The notes: generated by a model not told the origin, from the letters alone. 64,000 nucleotides of DNA from an uncultured Oscillospiraceae bacterium (GCA_900544715.1 UQWL01000006.1:62001-126000), one strand, 5' to 3'. Numbered from the stretch's first letter, positions 34,253 through 43,483 are shown. Numbers and translations are program-made.

Positions 34253-35395
34253 TCACCCTTTTTCTAAGGTCAGGTTTATCACAAACATCTCGTCGCTGCA
34301 TTGATACTGCACCGTATTCGTCTGGAGCTTCTGCCCGCCGGACAGGTTCGCCCGTTCCAGCAGGCGGTAGATCCGCTCCCTGGCGAAGAGGTCTGCGACC
34401 GCCTCTTCATACGCCGCGCGGGAAGCAAAATAAAATTCCAGATTCCAGCGCCCCTGAGAAATTGTTTGCCCGATTGCTTCCACAATCTGCGCCCTCGTCT
34501 CCTCCCCATATTGGGAGAAATAGAGGAGATTGCGCACAAAAAAATTCGCGGCAGTTTCTGTGCAGCCGGGCGCCTCCGGCTGAAAGGTCAGGTGGTTTGC
34601 AGCAATCATTTGATCCGTCAAGTTAAAATAAGCATGGCTTGGCGCAAGCTGCTCGTTGCCCACCGGATCATCCCACGTGACATCCACATGATAGGGCGCG
34701 CCATCAATGGTGACAAGGTTCCACATGTGGCCGTCCACGCGGCCGCTTGGGTCGCGGGCCGAGCCCGTCATCAGATAATTCCCGATCCCCACTTGATTCA
34801 AAAGCAGTTGGAAGGCGCGCGAATACCCTTCGCACACCGCTTTTCCATTCAGCAGTGCACCGGCAGCCGTGTAGGCCTGCCAGTTGCCCGTATCCTCATG
34901 GTAAGCACAGTGCTCAATCAGGTAATCATGAAAAAACAACTCTTTTTCATAATCCGTTTTTCCCCTCACGCTGTCACAAACCTGCCGGGTCTTCTCTAGA
35001 AGCGCTTCTGTCATGCGGGCACATTCCTCAACGCTGCATCGGTAGGAGGGGACAAAATAGCTTTTCCCTGATTGCTTAGCCAGCCTACAGGAATCGCCCA
35101 TGCAGAGAATCTGCGGGTTATCATAGGAAACCGCCTGAAACACCCGCAGCAGCGCTTCATTCTCCAGCGGCGGAATTTCAATTCGTTCCGGATGGCTTCT
35201 GATCTGACAGACAATTTTGCTATATGCCTCCTGCTCTGTTTCAGCGAGGCGGTGGTAATAAAAATATGTTTGCCCCTTGAGCTCTTCAGCGGAGAGCCCC
35301 TGATTCACCGGCGCGCCCTGATGCGTACAGCCGGCGGGCAGAACGGCCAGCATACACAGCAGCAGGCAAAAAGCTCGTTTTCCCCATTGATTCAA
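34253..35395 (-). CDS. Transglutaminase-fold lipoprotein
   Basis: 380 residues, TTG start. Signal peptide with lipobox LPAGC. The transglutaminase-like catalytic triad is visible: GKAVCEGYS (Cys), DGHMWNLV (His) and YHVDVTWDDP (Asp). The family acts outside the cell as a peptidase or cross-linker on wall or surface proteins. The coupling to folE (5 bp) makes it first or second in the folate transcript, with no obvious metabolic link. Confidence 0.88.
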   Translation of the reverse strand: MNQWGKRAFCLLLCMLAVLPAGCTHQGAPVNQGLSAEELKGQTYFYYHRLAETEQEAYSKIVCQIRSHPERIEIPPLENEALLRVFQAVSYDNPQILCMGDSCRLAKQSGKSYFVPSYRCSVEECARMTEALLEKTRQVCDSVRGKTDYEKELFFHDYLIEHCAYHEDTGNWQAYTAAGALLNGKAVCEGYSRAFQLLLNQVGIGNYLMTGSARDPSGRVDGHMWNLVTIDGAPYHVDVTWDDPVGNEQLAPSHAYFNLTDQMIAANHLTFQPEAPGCTETAANFFVRNLLYFSQYGEETRAQIVEAIGQTISQGRWNLEFYFASRAAYEEAVADLFARERIYRLLERANLSGGQKLQTNTVQYQCSDEMFVINLTLEKG

Positions 35396-35420
35396 TGCGT
35401 TCTATGCCCCCTGTTCGCCT

Positions 35421-36320
35421 TTACTCTCGCGTAAGCGCTGCAGCGGATGCCACCCGGGCCGATGCTTTTCTCTGGCCGGAACGCGCCAAAACCTCCAGCG
35501 CTACCCGGTGGTTTGTAAAGTCCAGCATGGAGATATCGCTGTCCACTTCATTGATGATCGTTTTAAAAAGCTTCTCCGCATCGCGTGCATGGTCGATGGT
35601 AATAAGCTGATCGAACGCTGCGCACAACATCTGCGCCTGCCGCTCCTGCTGTGCCTGCCGTCCGCCGCCCGTATATTTGACCCATTTCAGCAGGGTATCC
35701 GCGTTGAGCGTTTGCTCCCCCGGCTGGAGGCGCAAGGTGAAATCCTCCCCGCGATAATCAATTTTTGAAGGGACGTTCAGCACAAGCCCATTCCCCAATG
35801 CGCGGAGCACCGTTTTAAAGCCTTTTTCTGCTGTATAGAGATAGCGGTCAGCCTTCACACCGGTGAGCTCCTCTGCCGCCAGCTTCAGCTCTCCGCTTCC
35901 GCCCAGCCGGTAATGCTCTTGCAGAGAAACGCTCCGGGAGCCCGCGTTTACCTGTGCATCCGGATCCAGCATATAAATGGAAAAGGCTTGCTTATCCATA
36001 TCGGCTCTCACCAAGGCAGCCAGATGGAGCGTTTGGCCGTCATCCGATCCGCAGGCGAGCAGAAATGTTGCCTTGCCGCTGATCTCTGGCAATACGGTTT
36101 CCGCTCCGCCAGAAACGCCGGTGTTGGATTCTTCTGGCTTGCCGATCATTTTATCCAGGTCAAACCCGGAGGTATACCCCAAAATAAAGAGGGAAAGTCC
36201 GCCAAAAACGATCACAAAGGAAAAGAATGCAAGCAGAAAAAGGCGGACGCGCTTCTTTTTTTGATATTCCTCTGTGGTAAATTTCAAAGAATTTTTCTTT
36301 TCACGGCGAAAACGGCCCAT
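35421..36320 (-). CDS. Degenerate LytR-CpsA-Psr (LCP)-like membrane protein
   Basis: 299 residues from the ATG at 36320 (GGGAGG upstream). Basic N-terminus, one membrane segment (about 26-48), then an extracellular domain whose second half follows LCP order: LQPGEQTLNADTLLKWVKY and QERQAQML. The usual LCP Asp/Arg active-site residues of the TDTMM and PRDT boxes are not evident (LHLAALVRADMDKQAFSIYML). It may therefore not transfer glycopolymers. Lies 25 bp upstream of the transglutaminase gene. Confidence 0.6.
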   Translation of the reverse strand: MGRFRREKKNSLKFTTEEYQKKKRVRLFLLAFFSFVIVFGGLSLFILGYTSGFDLDKMIGKPEESNTGVSGGAETVLPEISGKATFLLACGSDDGQTLHLAALVRADMDKQAFSIYMLDPDAQVNAGSRSVSLQEHYRLGGSGELKLAAEELTGVKADRYLYTAEKGFKTVLRALGNGLVLNVPSKIDYRGEDFTLRLQPGEQTLNADTLLKWVKYTGGGRQAQQERQAQMLCAAFDQLITIDHARDAEKLFKTIINEVDSDISMLDFTNHRVALEVLARSGQRKASARVASAAALTRE

Positions 36321-36506
36321 TTGCACGCCTCCCGTCTGAATCCATCCTGTCAATTGAGCAGTCTTGTTTATTATAACCCACTTGCCCAGGAAAAAACAAG
36401 TCGTTGCCTATGTTTCTTGCGGGAAAAGTGCAGAACCTCCAATTCATTTGGCAATCCTCCATCGATTATTTCTGAGCCGTGTCCGCTTTGCCGAGCGTAA
36501 AAGCCA

Positions 36507-36565
36507 GGGCCGCCGCAGAAAAACTGCGGCGGCCCTTTTATGTACGGGCGGGATCTTTCCCGCCC
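36507..36565. terminator. Two GC-rich hairpins after the Cys-rich gene
   Basis: GGGCGGGA/TCCCGCCC (36546-36565), then GGGCCGCCGCAG/CTGCGGCGGCCC (36507-36535) with TTTT on the plus side and GGCTTTTA on the minus side. Confidence 0.7.
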
Positions 36566-36581
36566 TAACTTAGGGATGGAC

Positions 36582-36740
36582 TCAGTCGCAGCCGCAGCCG
36601 CAGCCGCGTCCGCCGAACGGCGTAGCACAGCCACAGTTATTACCGCAGCCGTTGTTGCCAAAACCAACGCCGTTGTCGCAGAACAGGCAGATGAGGATCA
36701 GGATGATGATCCAGGAATTGCAACCACCAAAACAGTTCAT
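36582..36740 (-). CDS. 52-residue Gly/Cys-rich small protein
   Basis: ATG at 36740 with AAGGAGG upstream, stop at 36582. An N-terminal MNCFGGCNSW is followed by one short hydrophobic helix (WIIILILICLF) and a Gly/Asn/Cys-rich tail ending GRGCGCGCD; ten Cys in all. The layout resembles small clostridial coat-like proteins of the YjcZ type, which is only a loose resemblance. Divergent to the clpC unit. Confidence 0.75.
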   Translation of the reverse strand: MNCFGGCNSWIIILILICLFCDNGVGFGNNGCGNNCGCATPFGGRGCGCGCD

Positions 36741-36898
36741 CTAAGCTTCCTCCTTTCCTTGCTTACACTCCCATATTATGTGAGCAGGGCGAATGTGTTA
36801 CTGATGCGGAAAACTTCTTTTGAATACGGTGCAGGGAAAAGGCATAAACTATTGGTTGCATCCAGTTGAAACAAAAACAGATGGGAGGTACGGCTAAA

Positions 36899-37108
36899 AT
36901 GGAGAGCTTCGGCGGAACAAAACCGTATTTATCTGATTTTGAAATTGCAGACGATCTGACGCCCGATCCCTTTTCAGAGGAGCCCATCAAGACCATGCGG
37001 CATGCTGGACGGGAATCCCTGCGGGCTGAAAACCTGAAACAAAGAAAAAGAGGCCAGAAACAATCTCTTCCCCAGGCATCGGAGGATGCAGAGCCCTTGG
37101 GGGACTGA
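36899..37108 (+). CDS. Small acidic/basic hypothetical protein upstream of clpC
   Basis: 69 residues from the ATG at 36899 with GGGAGG upstream (rather distant). Acidic first half (ESFGGTKPYLSDFEIADD) and a basic second half with KQRKRGQKQ. No membrane segment. Stops 35 bp before clpC, so probably co-transcribed. It is not McsA or McsB. Function unknown. Confidence 0.55.
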   Translation: MESFGGTKPYLSDFEIADDLTPDPFSEEPIKTMRHAGRESLRAENLKQRKRGQKQSLPQASEDAEPLGD

Positions 37109-37142
37109 CTGGCCGCTAATAGAATGGGAGAGCAGGAGCTGT

Positions 37143-39632
37143 ATGTATAAGTTCACAGGCTTTACGGAAAAGGCGAATACCGCGCTCAACATCGCTGTGG
37201 AAACCGCAGAGGATTTGGGGCACACTTATATTGGAAGCGAGCATCTTTTGATTGGCCTTCTGCGGGATACGGGCGGCGTGGCTTGCGTTGCCCTGGCCGG
37301 GCGCGGCGCTACCGCGGCACAGGTGGAGGAGCTCATGCGAAAAACGATTGGCGTCGGCGCGCCGACCGTCCTTTCCCCAGCAGATTTTACACCGCGCTGT
37401 AAACGGATTATTGAGCTTGCAATCTTGGAGGCGCGCGGCCTGGGCCATAACTATGTGGGCACAGAGCATTTACTCATTGCGATCATCCAGGAGGGCGGGA
37501 GCTTCGCGGTTCATTTTCTCAATCAACTCGGCGTTTCCCCCCAGGATTTGCTGGCCGATTTAACCCGTGCAGTGGGCAGCAGCCTCCCCTCCGGAACCGC
37601 ATCGCAACCGGCGGCCAAAAAGGCCAAAAGCAACACCCCCACGCTCGATCAATACGGCCGCGACCTCACCCTGCTCGCCGCGCAGAACCTGATTGATCCC
37701 GTGATCGGCAGGCAGGCGGAAATCGAGCGCGTGATGCAGATTCTCAGCCGGCGCACAAAAAACAACCCCTGCCTGATCGGGGAGCCCGGGGTTGGGAAAA
37801 CGGCTGTGGCGGAGGGCCTTGCCCTGCAAATTGCGCGGGGAGAGGCAGCGGAGATGCTGCGGGATAAGCGCGTCGTCTCCCTGGATCTCACCGCCATGGT
37901 GGCAGGCACCAAATACCGGGGCGATTTTGAAGAACGCGTGAAATCCGCGCTGGAGGAGGTCCGTAAGGCAGGGGATGTCATCCTGTTTATCGATGAAATG
38001 CATAATCTCATCGGCGCCGGCGCGGCAGAGGGCGCGGTAGACGCCGCCAATATCCTGAAACCCACGCTGGCGCGCGGGGAAATTCAAATCATCGGCGCGA
38101 CAACGCTGGAGGAATACCGCCGCCACATCGAAAAAGATGCGGCGCTGGAGCGCCGTTTCCAGCCGGTTACCGTTGCGGAGCCTTCCCAGGAGGAGGCGGT
38201 CGAAATCCTCAAGGGGCTGCGGGATAAATATGAGGCACACCACCGCGTGCGGATCACGGATGAAGCGATCCAGGCTGCGGTGAAGCTTTCCTCCCGCTAT
38301 ATTGCAGACCGCTTCCTACCGGATAAGGCAATTGACTTAATTGATGAAGCCGCCTCGCATGTACGCATGCATGCGTACAAGGCGCCGCCTGATCTCAAGG
38401 AATTGGAGGATCGGCTGGAAACGCTACAAGCGGAAAAGGAAGCCGCCATCAATGCGCAGGAATTTGAGCGGGCCGCCAGCCTGCGGGATGAAGAAAAACA
38501 GCTCCGGCTTGATTTAACCCGCGATAAAAGTGCCTGGCAGGAGCGCTCCTCCCACACAGCGGGAGAAGTGACTGCGGCGGAAATTGCAGGGATCGTCTCC
38601 ATGTGGACAGGAATCCCCGCTCAGGAGCTCACCGCGCAGGAGGGCGAACGCCTGCTGCATTTGGAGGAAGAGCTCCACCGGCGGATTGTCGGGCAGGAGG
38701 AAGCTGTTCGTGCGGTATCGCGCGCCATGCGCCGCTCCCGCGTCGGCTTGCGGGACCCGGAGCGCCCGCTCGGCTCTTTTCTATTCCTCGGCCCTACCGG
38801 CGTTGGCAAAACAGAGCTCAGCAAAGCGCTTGCACAATCGATGTTCAGCGATGAAAATGCAATGATCCGGCTGGATATGTCAGAGTATATGGAGAAACAC
38901 ACCGTTTCGAGGCTAGTGGGTTCCCCACCGGGCTACGTCGGCTATGACGACGGCGGCCAGTTGACGCAGAAGGTGCGCCGCAAGCCTTACTCCGTGCTGC
39001 TCTTCGACGAGGTGGAGAAGGCGCATCCCGATGTGTTCAATATGCTTTTGCAAATTTTGGAGGACGGCCATTTGACAGATGCCCAAGGCCGCAAGGTAAG
39101 CTTTAAAAATTGCGTCATTATTATGACCTCCAATATCGGTGCCACCCGAATCTCCAACCAGAGAAGCAGCCTCGGCTTCTCCAGCGACACCGGCGCCCAA
39201 GGGGAGGAAAAGCATATTAAGGATGCGGTCATGGGGGAACTGAAGCGGACGTTTCGCCCGGAGTTTCTCAACCGCGTAGATGATATCATCATTTTCCACC
39301 AGCTGACAAAACCGGAAATTCAGGAGATCGCGCGCAGGATGCTTGCCCAGGTTTCTCACCGAATTGGGGAGAAGGGGATCACGCTATCCTTCAGCGAAGA
39401 GGCGGTTCAAAAAATATCCGACGCCGGTTTTGACCCGGTCTATGGTGCACGGCCTCTGCGGCGCGCCATCCAATCACAGATTGAAGATCTGCTCAGCGAG
39501 GAGCTGCTCAGCGGAAAAATGAAGGAGGGGGCGCAATACCGCTGTGCTGTGCGGGAAGATGCATTCGTTTTTCTGCGGCAAAAGGCATCCACTCCAGAAA
39601 AAATTAAAAGTGGGAATTTAAAAAATATTTAA
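37143..39632 (+). CDS. clpC: AAA+ unfoldase ClpC
   Basis: 829 residues. Double Clp-N repeat at 1-145 (FTEKANTALNIAVETA), first AAA with GEPGVGKT and FIDEMHNLIG, UVR-like coiled segment (about 400-450), second AAA with GPTGVGKT and LFDEVEKAHPDVFN, and a C-terminal ClpB-D2 small domain. It feeds substrates to ClpP. CtsR, McsA and McsB genes are not adjacent, unlike the classical operon. RBS AGGAG. Confidence 0.96.
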   Translation: MYKFTGFTEKANTALNIAVETAEDLGHTYIGSEHLLIGLLRDTGGVACVALAGRGATAAQVEELMRKTIGVGAPTVLSPADFTPRCKRIIELAILEARGLGHNYVGTEHLLIAIIQEGGSFAVHFLNQLGVSPQDLLADLTRAVGSSLPSGTASQPAAKKAKSNTPTLDQYGRDLTLLAAQNLIDPVIGRQAEIERVMQILSRRTKNNPCLIGEPGVGKTAVAEGLALQIARGEAAEMLRDKRVVSLDLTAMVAGTKYRGDFEERVKSALEEVRKAGDVILFIDEMHNLIGAGAAEGAVDAANILKPTLARGEIQIIGATTLEEYRRHIEKDAALERRFQPVTVAEPSQEEAVEILKGLRDKYEAHHRVRITDEAIQAAVKLSSRYIADRFLPDKAIDLIDEAASHVRMHAYKAPPDLKELEDRLETLQAEKEAAINAQEFERAASLRDEEKQLRLDLTRDKSAWQERSSHTAGEVTAAEIAGIVSMWTGIPAQELTAQEGERLLHLEEELHRRIVGQEEAVRAVSRAMRRSRVGLRDPERPLGSFLFLGPTGVGKTELSKALAQSMFSDENAMIRLDMSEYMEKHTVSRLVGSPPGYVGYDDGGQLTQKVRRKPYSVLLFDEVEKAHPDVFNMLLQILEDGHLTDAQGRKVSFKNCVIIMTSNIGATRISNQRSSLGFSSDTGAQGEEKHIKDAVMGELKRTFRPEFLNRVDDIIIFHQLTKPEIQEIARRMLAQVSHRIGEKGITLSFSEEAVQKISDAGFDPVYGARPLRRAIQSQIEDLLSEELLSGKMKEGAQYRCAVREDAFVFLRQKASTPEKIKSGNLKNI

Positions 39633-39737
39633 GATTTCTATTGTATCTGTTTCAGGCAAATGATAAAATAGTTTCAAACGGAACCGTTTAAAACATTTGT
39701 TATCTATAGAATCCTGGTCAGGTTCTGGATGATAGTG

Positions 39738-39775
39738 AAAACGGCAGCCCCCATCCACCGTGGGGCTGCCGTTTT
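39738..39775 (+). terminator. clpC terminator
   Basis: CGGCAGCCCC/GGGGCTGCCG with flanking AAAA and TTTT, so possibly active in both directions. Confidence 0.88.
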
Positions 39776-39855
39776 CGTTTATCATTTCGGAGAATCAAGC
39801 AACTGGAGCAGTCCGCATCCGCTGCCCTTCCGGTCATATAACCCATAGTGGTATT

Positions 39856-40194
39856 TTAAAAGCTGGCGGAAACCAGCGCCACACCGGATTCTATTACCTC
39901 CCAGAGGCAGTGCATCGGAGCGGAAAAAATGAAAAACACATCAGGCAGGCACTTCTGCGCCCACTGTGCATACCTGCGTTCCATCAACCAATAGCTGCTG
40001 CCTGTTTGCAGGTGAAGGCCATCCGGCTGATCCAAAATGAGGCGGACGCGGGCGGCGTCTTCATTGAAGCTGAGGGCTCTTGTGTTAAGCTGTGCGCTCA
40101 TGGTGCCCCAGATCAGCGCTGTAATACACAGGCCGATGATCAAAAACAATCCGTATCTGCGCAGATTTTTTTCTAGTCCTGTTTTAGATGGCAT
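39856..40194 (-). CDS. Small single-pass membrane protein after spoIIP
   Basis: 112 residues, ATG with GAGGG upstream, 13 bp after spoIIP. Basic N-terminus, one membrane helix (about 13-33), then an extracytoplasmic domain of about 75 residues (DAARVRLILDQPDGLHL). Family not recognised. Location suggests a sporulation-time role. Confidence 0.65.
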   Translation of the reverse strand: MPSKTGLEKNLRRYGLFLIIGLCITALIWGTMSAQLNTRALSFNEDAARVRLILDQPDGLHLQTGSSYWLMERRYAQWAQKCLPDVFFIFSAPMHCLWEVIESGVALVSASF

Positions 40195-40207
40195 TTCAAT
40201 ATCCCTC

Positions 40208-41404
40208 TTATTTTTTTATCACATAGTTTTCTAAAAGCTGAGCGAGCGCCTTTCCGAGCATCCTGCCGGAATAGGCCGCTTCATCCAATGTATTGGAGTC
40301 GCTTCCCATCTCCAAAAGCAGAGAGCAGTGCGACTTATGCATATTATACTGCCTGTTGCAGAAATAAAGCGGTCGCATCAACCCTGGGTAGCTCTCCTCA
40401 CAAATCTTTTGCAGCTGCGTTGCAAACCGCAGGTTGTAACGCCAATCGGGGAAATCTGTCACGCCCCCGCCTTCACAGCCGGATATAATCATGATCTGCG
40501 CGGCTTTTTTCCCATTGATCGTGGCAACCGGTTTGATCCGGGTCGTATCGTTGGTTTGGATCGCATCGCGGTGGATATCAAGCAGCACCTGAAGCTGTGG
40601 GTATTTTTTCTGATAGGCCTCGATTGCATCCTCAGAGCGGTAATACGCCCCATTATAGGTAGCATCATAAATTTTGGTATCGTGGATCACGGCAAACCCG
40701 GCAGCCTCCAGCTGCGCAACAATTTCATCTCCAACGCGCACCATATTGCGGGTTGCCAGGTTGCTGCGGGTTTGGTAGCTTTTCGTAAACCAATCGGTAT
40801 CCAGCATTTGATAACTTTCCGTTGTATGCGTGTGGTAGATGAGGATGGCGGGCTTGGTTTTATCCTCTATTTTCAGATCCACCGGCTCGGCCAACACTTT
40901 TTTAATATCCATTTTCTGGCTGGTTCTGTTTTGGACAGCCACCTTCCCATAAACCGTGGTTGCACCGGAATTATCATATTGCCGGGAGACGATCTTCCCA
41001 TCGTGGGAGGCGTTGGCGAGCTGCTTCTTCGCCTCATCGATCAGCTTTTGGATATCGTTGGGCGTTTTTGCAAAATCCGCTTCCGCCACCGCTTTTGGTG
41101 TGCTCTGCTGCGCCCGTGTGGTGGTGCGCGTTGCCTCAGATGAGGCTACGGAGGCAGGCAGTTCGTTCTGCGGGAGTTCCCCTGTTTTAATCTCCTCCAT
41201 CTGCCCGCGCAGGAGGCTGGAACCGCCCTCCGGGAGAGCCATTCCTGCGCTTGCCAACACCACCGGCAGCAGTTTTTCCCCGATTTTAGGTGCGGCCACA
41301 GCGGAAGCGACCACGAGGGTAATGGATAGGATGCAGATTCCAATTCCTTTCACGGAGCTAATCGTGGCTCCGCTCTTTTTTCGACGCGTACGTGTGATTT
41401 TCAA
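40208..41404 (-). CDS. spoIIP: Stage II sporulation protein P
   Basis: 398 residues, TTG start with GGAGG upstream. One N-terminal membrane anchor, a linker, then the SpoIIP amidase/endopeptidase domain: LIYHTHTTESY (zinc His), LDIHRDAI and LLLEMGSDSNTLDEA near the C-terminus. It degrades peptidoglycan during engulfment together with SpoIID and SpoIIM. Downstream of gpr, as in many spore formers. Confidence 0.96.
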   Translation of the reverse strand: MKITRTRRKKSGATISSVKGIGICILSITLVVASAVAAPKIGEKLLPVVLASAGMALPEGGSSLLRGQMEEIKTGELPQNELPASVASSEATRTTTRAQQSTPKAVAEADFAKTPNDIQKLIDEAKKQLANASHDGKIVSRQYDNSGATTVYGKVAVQNRTSQKMDIKKVLAEPVDLKIEDKTKPAILIYHTHTTESYQMLDTDWFTKSYQTRSNLATRNMVRVGDEIVAQLEAAGFAVIHDTKIYDATYNGAYYRSEDAIEAYQKKYPQLQVLLDIHRDAIQTNDTTRIKPVATINGKKAAQIMIISGCEGGGVTDFPDWRYNLRFATQLQKICEESYPGLMRPLYFCNRQYNMHKSHCSLLLEMGSDSNTLDEAAYSGRMLGKALAQLLENYVIKK

Positions 41405-41535
41405 AATTGGTTCCTCCGTGGCTCCGAAAGCATCCGGTGGGCCGGTATTCCGGCTGCCGCACGCTCTGTATCGAGGGCTTTGAAAGCCCTCCGTATTTCA
41501 TTGCTATGCGGAGAACACACGATTTATACGCATCC

Positions 41536-42429
41536 TCAGCTGGTAATGGACAAGAGATCCTCCGCTGAGAGGGAGGGCTGCAAAGCGCAGTTGATGCTGA
41601 GCGCAACCAGGCGGGCGGCACGCTCCACGAGCAAGTCGATCTCACGGGGTGTCACCATCATCGCCGTTCCGCGCGGCTCCATCAGCTCCCGCAGCTTTGC
41701 CTCTTCCTCCTCGGCCTTTCCCTCTCCCAACAGATCGATGGCCAGCGTGGCTGCGTCCACGACCGTCGGCACCCCGATAGCGATCACCGGCACGCCTACG
41801 GTCTCCTGGTTGAGCGCCGTCCGGGCGTTGCCGACGCCGGAGCCGGGTGTGATCCCCGTATTACTCATCTGGATGGTGCACCCCAGCCGGGAGAGCCTCC
41901 TGGCCGCCAGAGCGTCTACCGTGATCACGGCGGCGGGGCGGACCACCTGGGCGACACCGGCAATAATCTCTCCCGTTTCAATTCCCGTTTGGCCCAGCAC
42001 CCCTGGCAGCAGCCCCGCAACCGGGCGCAGATGCTCCATCCCGATTGACCGGGCAAGCTCCGGGCCAATATGACGGGTTGCCAAAACCCGCTCCCCCGCC
42101 AAAGGGCCGAGCGCATCCGGCGTGATATGGTCGTTCCCGATCCCCGCAACCAGCACAAGCCCTTCCTCCGGCAGCAGAGCGCGCAATTCATCTGCAACGG
42201 CGGTGAGCCTGCCATCCAGCAGTTCCGCATCGGCGGAGAAGGGCGGAACCTCCACCGTGATATAGCTGCCCACCGGTTTGCCAATCGCCTGGGCGCCCTG
42301 TTCTGTTTGCACTTCAATTGCCGTGACGCACACATTGCCGGATTGATTGACGCGTGATTTCACTCCTGGTATCTCCCGGTCTGTCAGCAGCTCGCGGCGT
42401 TCCAGCGCCAGATCTGTTCGAAAATCCAA
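41536..42429 (-). CDS. gpr: Spore protease GPR (SASP endopeptidase)
   Basis: 297 residues from a TTG at 42429 with AAAGGGGAG five bases upstream; the ATG at 42498 has no RBS and would add a basic extension not expected in GPR. The start DFRTDLALERRELL is typical. Further landmarks are LVAGIGNDHITPDALGP, SNTGITPGSGVGN and GVPVIAIGVPTVVDA. It cleaves DNA-protecting SASPs at germination. Arrangement gpr-spoIIP with rpsT divergent matches other Clostridia and Bacilli. Confidence 0.95.
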   Translation of the reverse strand: MDFRTDLALERRELLTDREIPGVKSRVNQSGNVCVTAIEVQTEQGAQAIGKPVGSYITVEVPPFSADAELLDGRLTAVADELRALLPEEGLVLVAGIGNDHITPDALGPLAGERVLATRHIGPELARSIGMEHLRPVAGLLPGVLGQTGIETGEIIAGVAQVVRPAAVITVDALAARRLSRLGCTIQMSNTGITPGSGVGNARTALNQETVGVPVIAIGVPTVVDAATLAIDLLGEGKAEEEEAKLRELMEPRGTAMMVTPREIDLLVERAARLVALSINCALQPSLSAEDLLSITS

Positions 42430-42542
42430 ATTATTCTCCCCTTTCCCCCGCTTCTTTCCGGGCTTTTCCTGATTTAGTATGCGCTTTTTACGTCCCATTT
42501 ATCATCAAAGCGCAAAACAGCGGCGATTTTGCAAAAAAGAGC

Positions 42543-42571
42543 TTGCTTTTTATATGGGTTCATGCTATTAT
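42543..42571 (+). promoter_or_regulatory. rpsT promoter
   Basis: TTGCTT (42543-42548), 17 bp, TATTAT (42566-42571), 36 bp before the start. Confidence 0.75.
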
Positions 42572-42606
42572 AATTACCTGCATGACAAGCTAAAGGAGGT
42601 GTGACG

Positions 42607-42867
42607 ATGCCTAACATCAAATCAGCAAAAAAGCGCGTTCTCGTCAATCGGACAAAAGCGCAGCGCAATAAGTCCCGCAATTCTGCTTTGAAAACCGCGA
42701 TCAAAAAGGCCAACGCGGCAATTGAAGCCAATGCGGCGGATAAGGAGCAGGCGGTTCAGATTGCCGTTAAGAAGATCGACCAAGCGGCGGCAAAGAACCT
42801 GATCCATAAGAACAATGCTGCCCGTAAAAAGTCCGCTCTTGCTTGTAAGCTGAATGCCTCCAAATAA
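42607..42867 (+). CDS. rpsT: Small ribosomal subunit protein bS20
   Basis: 86 residues, ATG after AAAGGAGGTG. MPNIKSAKKRV and TKAQRNKSRNSALKTAIKK are the S20 signature, and HKNNAARKKSALA closes the helical bundle that binds 16S rRNA. Monocistronic with its own promoter and terminator. Confidence 0.98.
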   Translation: MPNIKSAKKRVLVNRTKAQRNKSRNSALKTAIKKANAAIEANAADKEQAVQIAVKKIDQAAAKNLIHKNNAARKKSALACKLNASK

Positions 42868-42884
42868 GAACCAGCGAACGTTGC

Positions 42885-42919
42885 AAACCCGCCAGCCCTC
42901 AGAGGCAGGGCGGGTTTTC
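42885..42919 (+). terminator. rpsT terminator
   Basis: AAACCCGCC/GGCGGGTTT stem with a loop of 15 nt, ending TTTTCGGTTTC. Confidence 0.8.
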
Positions 42920-42984
42920 GGTTTCTTTCTTGTGACTGGCAGTAAATACCGAAAGATCTGCGGCAAAAGTTCCAATTAATTTCA

Positions 42985-43013
42985 TTGACTTTTGATACAG
43001 AGGCGGTTATAAT
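42985..43013 (+). promoter_or_regulatory. Promoter of 62-residue membrane protein
   Basis: TTGACT (42985-42990), 17 bp, TATAAT (43008-43013): one base from full consensus. Confidence 0.85.
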
Positions 43014-43060
43014 CTTAGTCATACGGAATGCCCAAATTTTTATGCGGAGGTGCACGAAAA

Positions 43061-43249
43061 ATGAAAGTTTTGAAGAAAATTTTGAAGGTTTTTGCGATTA
43101 TCGCAGCAATTGCCGGTGCGGCAGCAGCGATTTATTTTGCCATTCAGAAACTAACGGGTGGTAAAAGCACGGCGGCGGAAGACGATTTTGAAAACTATGT
43201 CTCCTGCTCCTGCTGCGACGACGATTTCATTTCCGAAACGGTCGCTTAA
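43061..43249 (+). CDS. 62-residue membrane protein with Cys/Asp tail
   Basis: ATG with GGAGGTG upstream. Lys-rich start, one Ala-rich membrane helix (about 9-29), then KLTGGKSTAAEDD and a tail NYVSCSCCDDDFISET with three clustered Cys. A near-consensus promoter and its own terminator suggest strong expression. No function known. The Cys/Asp tail could bind metal, which is inference. Confidence 0.75.
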   Translation: MKVLKKILKVFAIIAAIAGAAAAIYFAIQKLTGGKSTAAEDDFENYVSCSCCDDDFISETVA

Positions 43250-43270
43250 CGCCACCCCCGAAACAAAACG

Positions 43271-43309
43271 AAACTGCTTTTCCGCCGGGAGGCGGGAAGG
43301 CAGTTTTTT
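43271..43309 (+). terminator. Terminator of 62-residue protein gene
   Basis: AAACTGC...GCAGTTT with an inner TTTCCGCC/GGCGGGAA stem and six T. Confidence 0.88.
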
Positions 43310-43412
43310 CTTTTTTAGCTTAGAAAACCAAAAGAGCCTCCCTCCTCGTGCTGCCTGGCATCAAAACGTACTTACCCGACCGATTTTTACCGCCGCTTGG
43401 TTTGTGAAACAG

Positions 43413-43469
43413 TTGACAATTCAGAAGAAACTGATATAATGATGCTGAAATGTATCATATGAGACATTT
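43413..43469 (+). promoter_or_regulatory. Promoter and palindromic operator of Crp/Fnr gene
   Basis: TTGACA (43413-43418), 16 bp, TATAAT (43435-43440). A 22-bp palindrome AAATGT-A-TCATATGA-G-ACATTT (43448-43469), with only one mismatched pair, lies over the expected transcription start. That suits autoregulation by the Crp/Fnr protein encoded next. Confidence 0.7.
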
Positions 43470-43483
43470 TAGGAGGCAAACAA

